Positions 63,480-64,000 of a stretch of 64,000 bases of DNA are shown in pieces; the stretch's first letter is position 1, and each line of letters starts with the position of its first letter. The notes beneath the pieces are model-generated. The model was given only the letters and a program-made list of their open reading frames with translations. It had not been told where the DNA came from and did no database searches. The stretch spans positions 1 through 64,000 of the forward strand of contig CAVTOX010000032.1 in the NCBI GenBank assembly GCA_963736425.1. Reading direction: 5' to 3'. The DNA is from Prado023 sp963736425. GTDB taxonomy: Bacteria; Actinomycetota; Actinomycetes; S36-B12; CAIYMF01. The position numbers and the translations under genes are program-made.

Positions 63480-64000
63480 TCAGCCGTAGATCGAGATCGG
63501 GTTGATGACGTCGGCGAGGATCACCACGGAGGACACGGCGATCAGCGCGATCCCGACCCCGTAGGAGACCGGCAGCAGTCGGGAGACATCCACGGGGCCG
63601 GGGTCAGGTCGCCCGCGCCAGCGCGCCAGCGTCCGGCGGCCGCCCTCGTAGGTCGCGCCCGCCACGTGCCCACCGTCCAGCGGAAGGACCGGGAGGAGGT
63701 TGAACAGGAACAGGAAGAGGTTCAGGCTGGCCATGAGGCTGATGAGGATCGCGAACTTGGCCTTGATCGGCTCCTCAGCCGCGACGACCTCACCGGAGAT
63801 CCGCCCCACGCCCACGACGCTCACCGGGCTGTTGGGGTCGCGCTCCTCGCCCGCGATCATCCCCTGAGCGAGCTCGTAGACACGCACAGGCAACGTGATC
63901 AGGGCCTGCCCGCTGCGCACGGCCACGTCCCACATCGTCGCCGGGACGGAGCTCACCGGCTGGGAGACGTACTGCGTCTGTGGGGTGACGCCGATGTATC
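63480..64000 (-). CDS. rip1: Rip1/RseP site-2 protease, C-terminal part (runs off the window)
   Basis: The 3' end of an intramembrane metalloprotease that cleaves anti-sigma factors. The visible 173 residues hold the end of the PDZ-linked region (VSSVPATMWDVAVRSGQALITLP), a membrane helix and the FNLLPVLPLDGGHV motif (Asp is the second zinc ligand), then a C-terminal helix. The HExxH half lies beyond base 64000. The ispG neighbourhood supports Rip1 identity. Confidence 0.9.
   Translation of the reverse strand, partial: YIGVTPQTQYVSQPVSSVPATMWDVAVRSGQALITLPVRVYELAQGMIAGEERDPNSPVSVVGVGRISGEVVAAEEPIKAKFAILISLMASLNLFLFLFNLLPVLPLDGGHVAGATYEGGRRTLARWRGRPDPGPVDVSRLLPVSYGVGIALIAVSSVVILADVINPISIYG

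Overview
This 64 kb window comes from a high-GC Actinomycetota chromosome. The best evidence is the set of actinobacterial hallmark genes: a complete Pup-proteasome locus (arc/mpa, dop, pup, prcB, prcA, pafA, fused pafBC), the RNA polymerase-binding protein RbpA, the mycothiol ligase MshC, polyprenol-phosphate mannose synthase, a HelY-type helicase, tatA and an actinobacterial-type ispG/rip1 cluster. Gene order (recB-like nuclease, trmI, arc, dop, pup, prcBA, pafA, pafBC, tatA, tatC, helicase, 5'-3' exonuclease) matches, from memory, the layout in Mycobacterium tuberculosis, so most of the window is conserved core chromosome. I saw no rRNA, tRNA, CRISPR array, insertion sequence or prophage. 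The genus cannot be fixed from the sequence alone.

Layout. 0-5 kb: an Hsp20 gene with a near-perfect CIRCE (HrcA) operator, an alpha/beta hydrolase, a secreted subtilase with a phosphodiesterase, and rbpA behind a SigR/SigH-type promoter. 4.9-10.5 kb: fxsA, ppm, small membrane proteins, a Rieske ferredoxin, a secreted beta-propeller/FN3 protein and lnt. 10.5-17.5 kb: a lysine-fermentation cluster (kal, kamE, kamD, an amidohydrolase and kdd joined by 4-nt ATGA overlaps, with kamA divergent). No beta-keto acid cleavage enzyme (Kce) is present; an amidohydrolase sits inside the operon. 17.5-20.6 kb: an Lrp/AsnC regulator, an acyl-CoA dehydrogenase, an exonuclease and an unrecognised gene. 20.6-40.7 kb: helicase, lipid kinase, TatCA, PafBC, two FKBP isomerases and the Pup-proteasome genes, interrupted by a PTS glucose-type permease gene with its own terminator, then trmI, a site-2 protease and a RecB-family nuclease. 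40.6-51 kb: an ABC exporter, a HAD phosphatase, metH, a 44-residue basic protein and an unrecognised lipoprotein/secreted protein pair. 50.5-64 kb: a DUF222-HNH protein behind an SOS-like box, pgi, mshC, SURF1, proS, a GNAT protein, a membrane GTPase, ispG, a TSUP permease and the 3' part of rip1.

Two window-wide patterns stand out. First, six conserved genes (ppm, helicase, lipid kinase, prcA, dop, arc) each have total length 3n+1, so each carries one apparent extra base, usually in a G/C run; the PTS gene has about four indels. This looks like systematic insertion error in the assembly, not biology, but it breaks the key genes as read. Second, many genes have a TANNNT-like -10 box 6-8 nt before the start codon and no Shine-Dalgarno sequence, which predicts leaderless mRNAs.

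How the genes work together: KamA, KamDE, Kdd and Kal would convert lysine to crotonyl-CoA if Kce is supplied from elsewhere; KamDE and MetH both need cobalamin. The Pup genes tag and degrade proteins. RbpA and MshC suggest a thiol-stress response, and HrcA/CIRCE and an SOS box mark heat-shock and DNA-damage control of hsp20 and the HNH gene.
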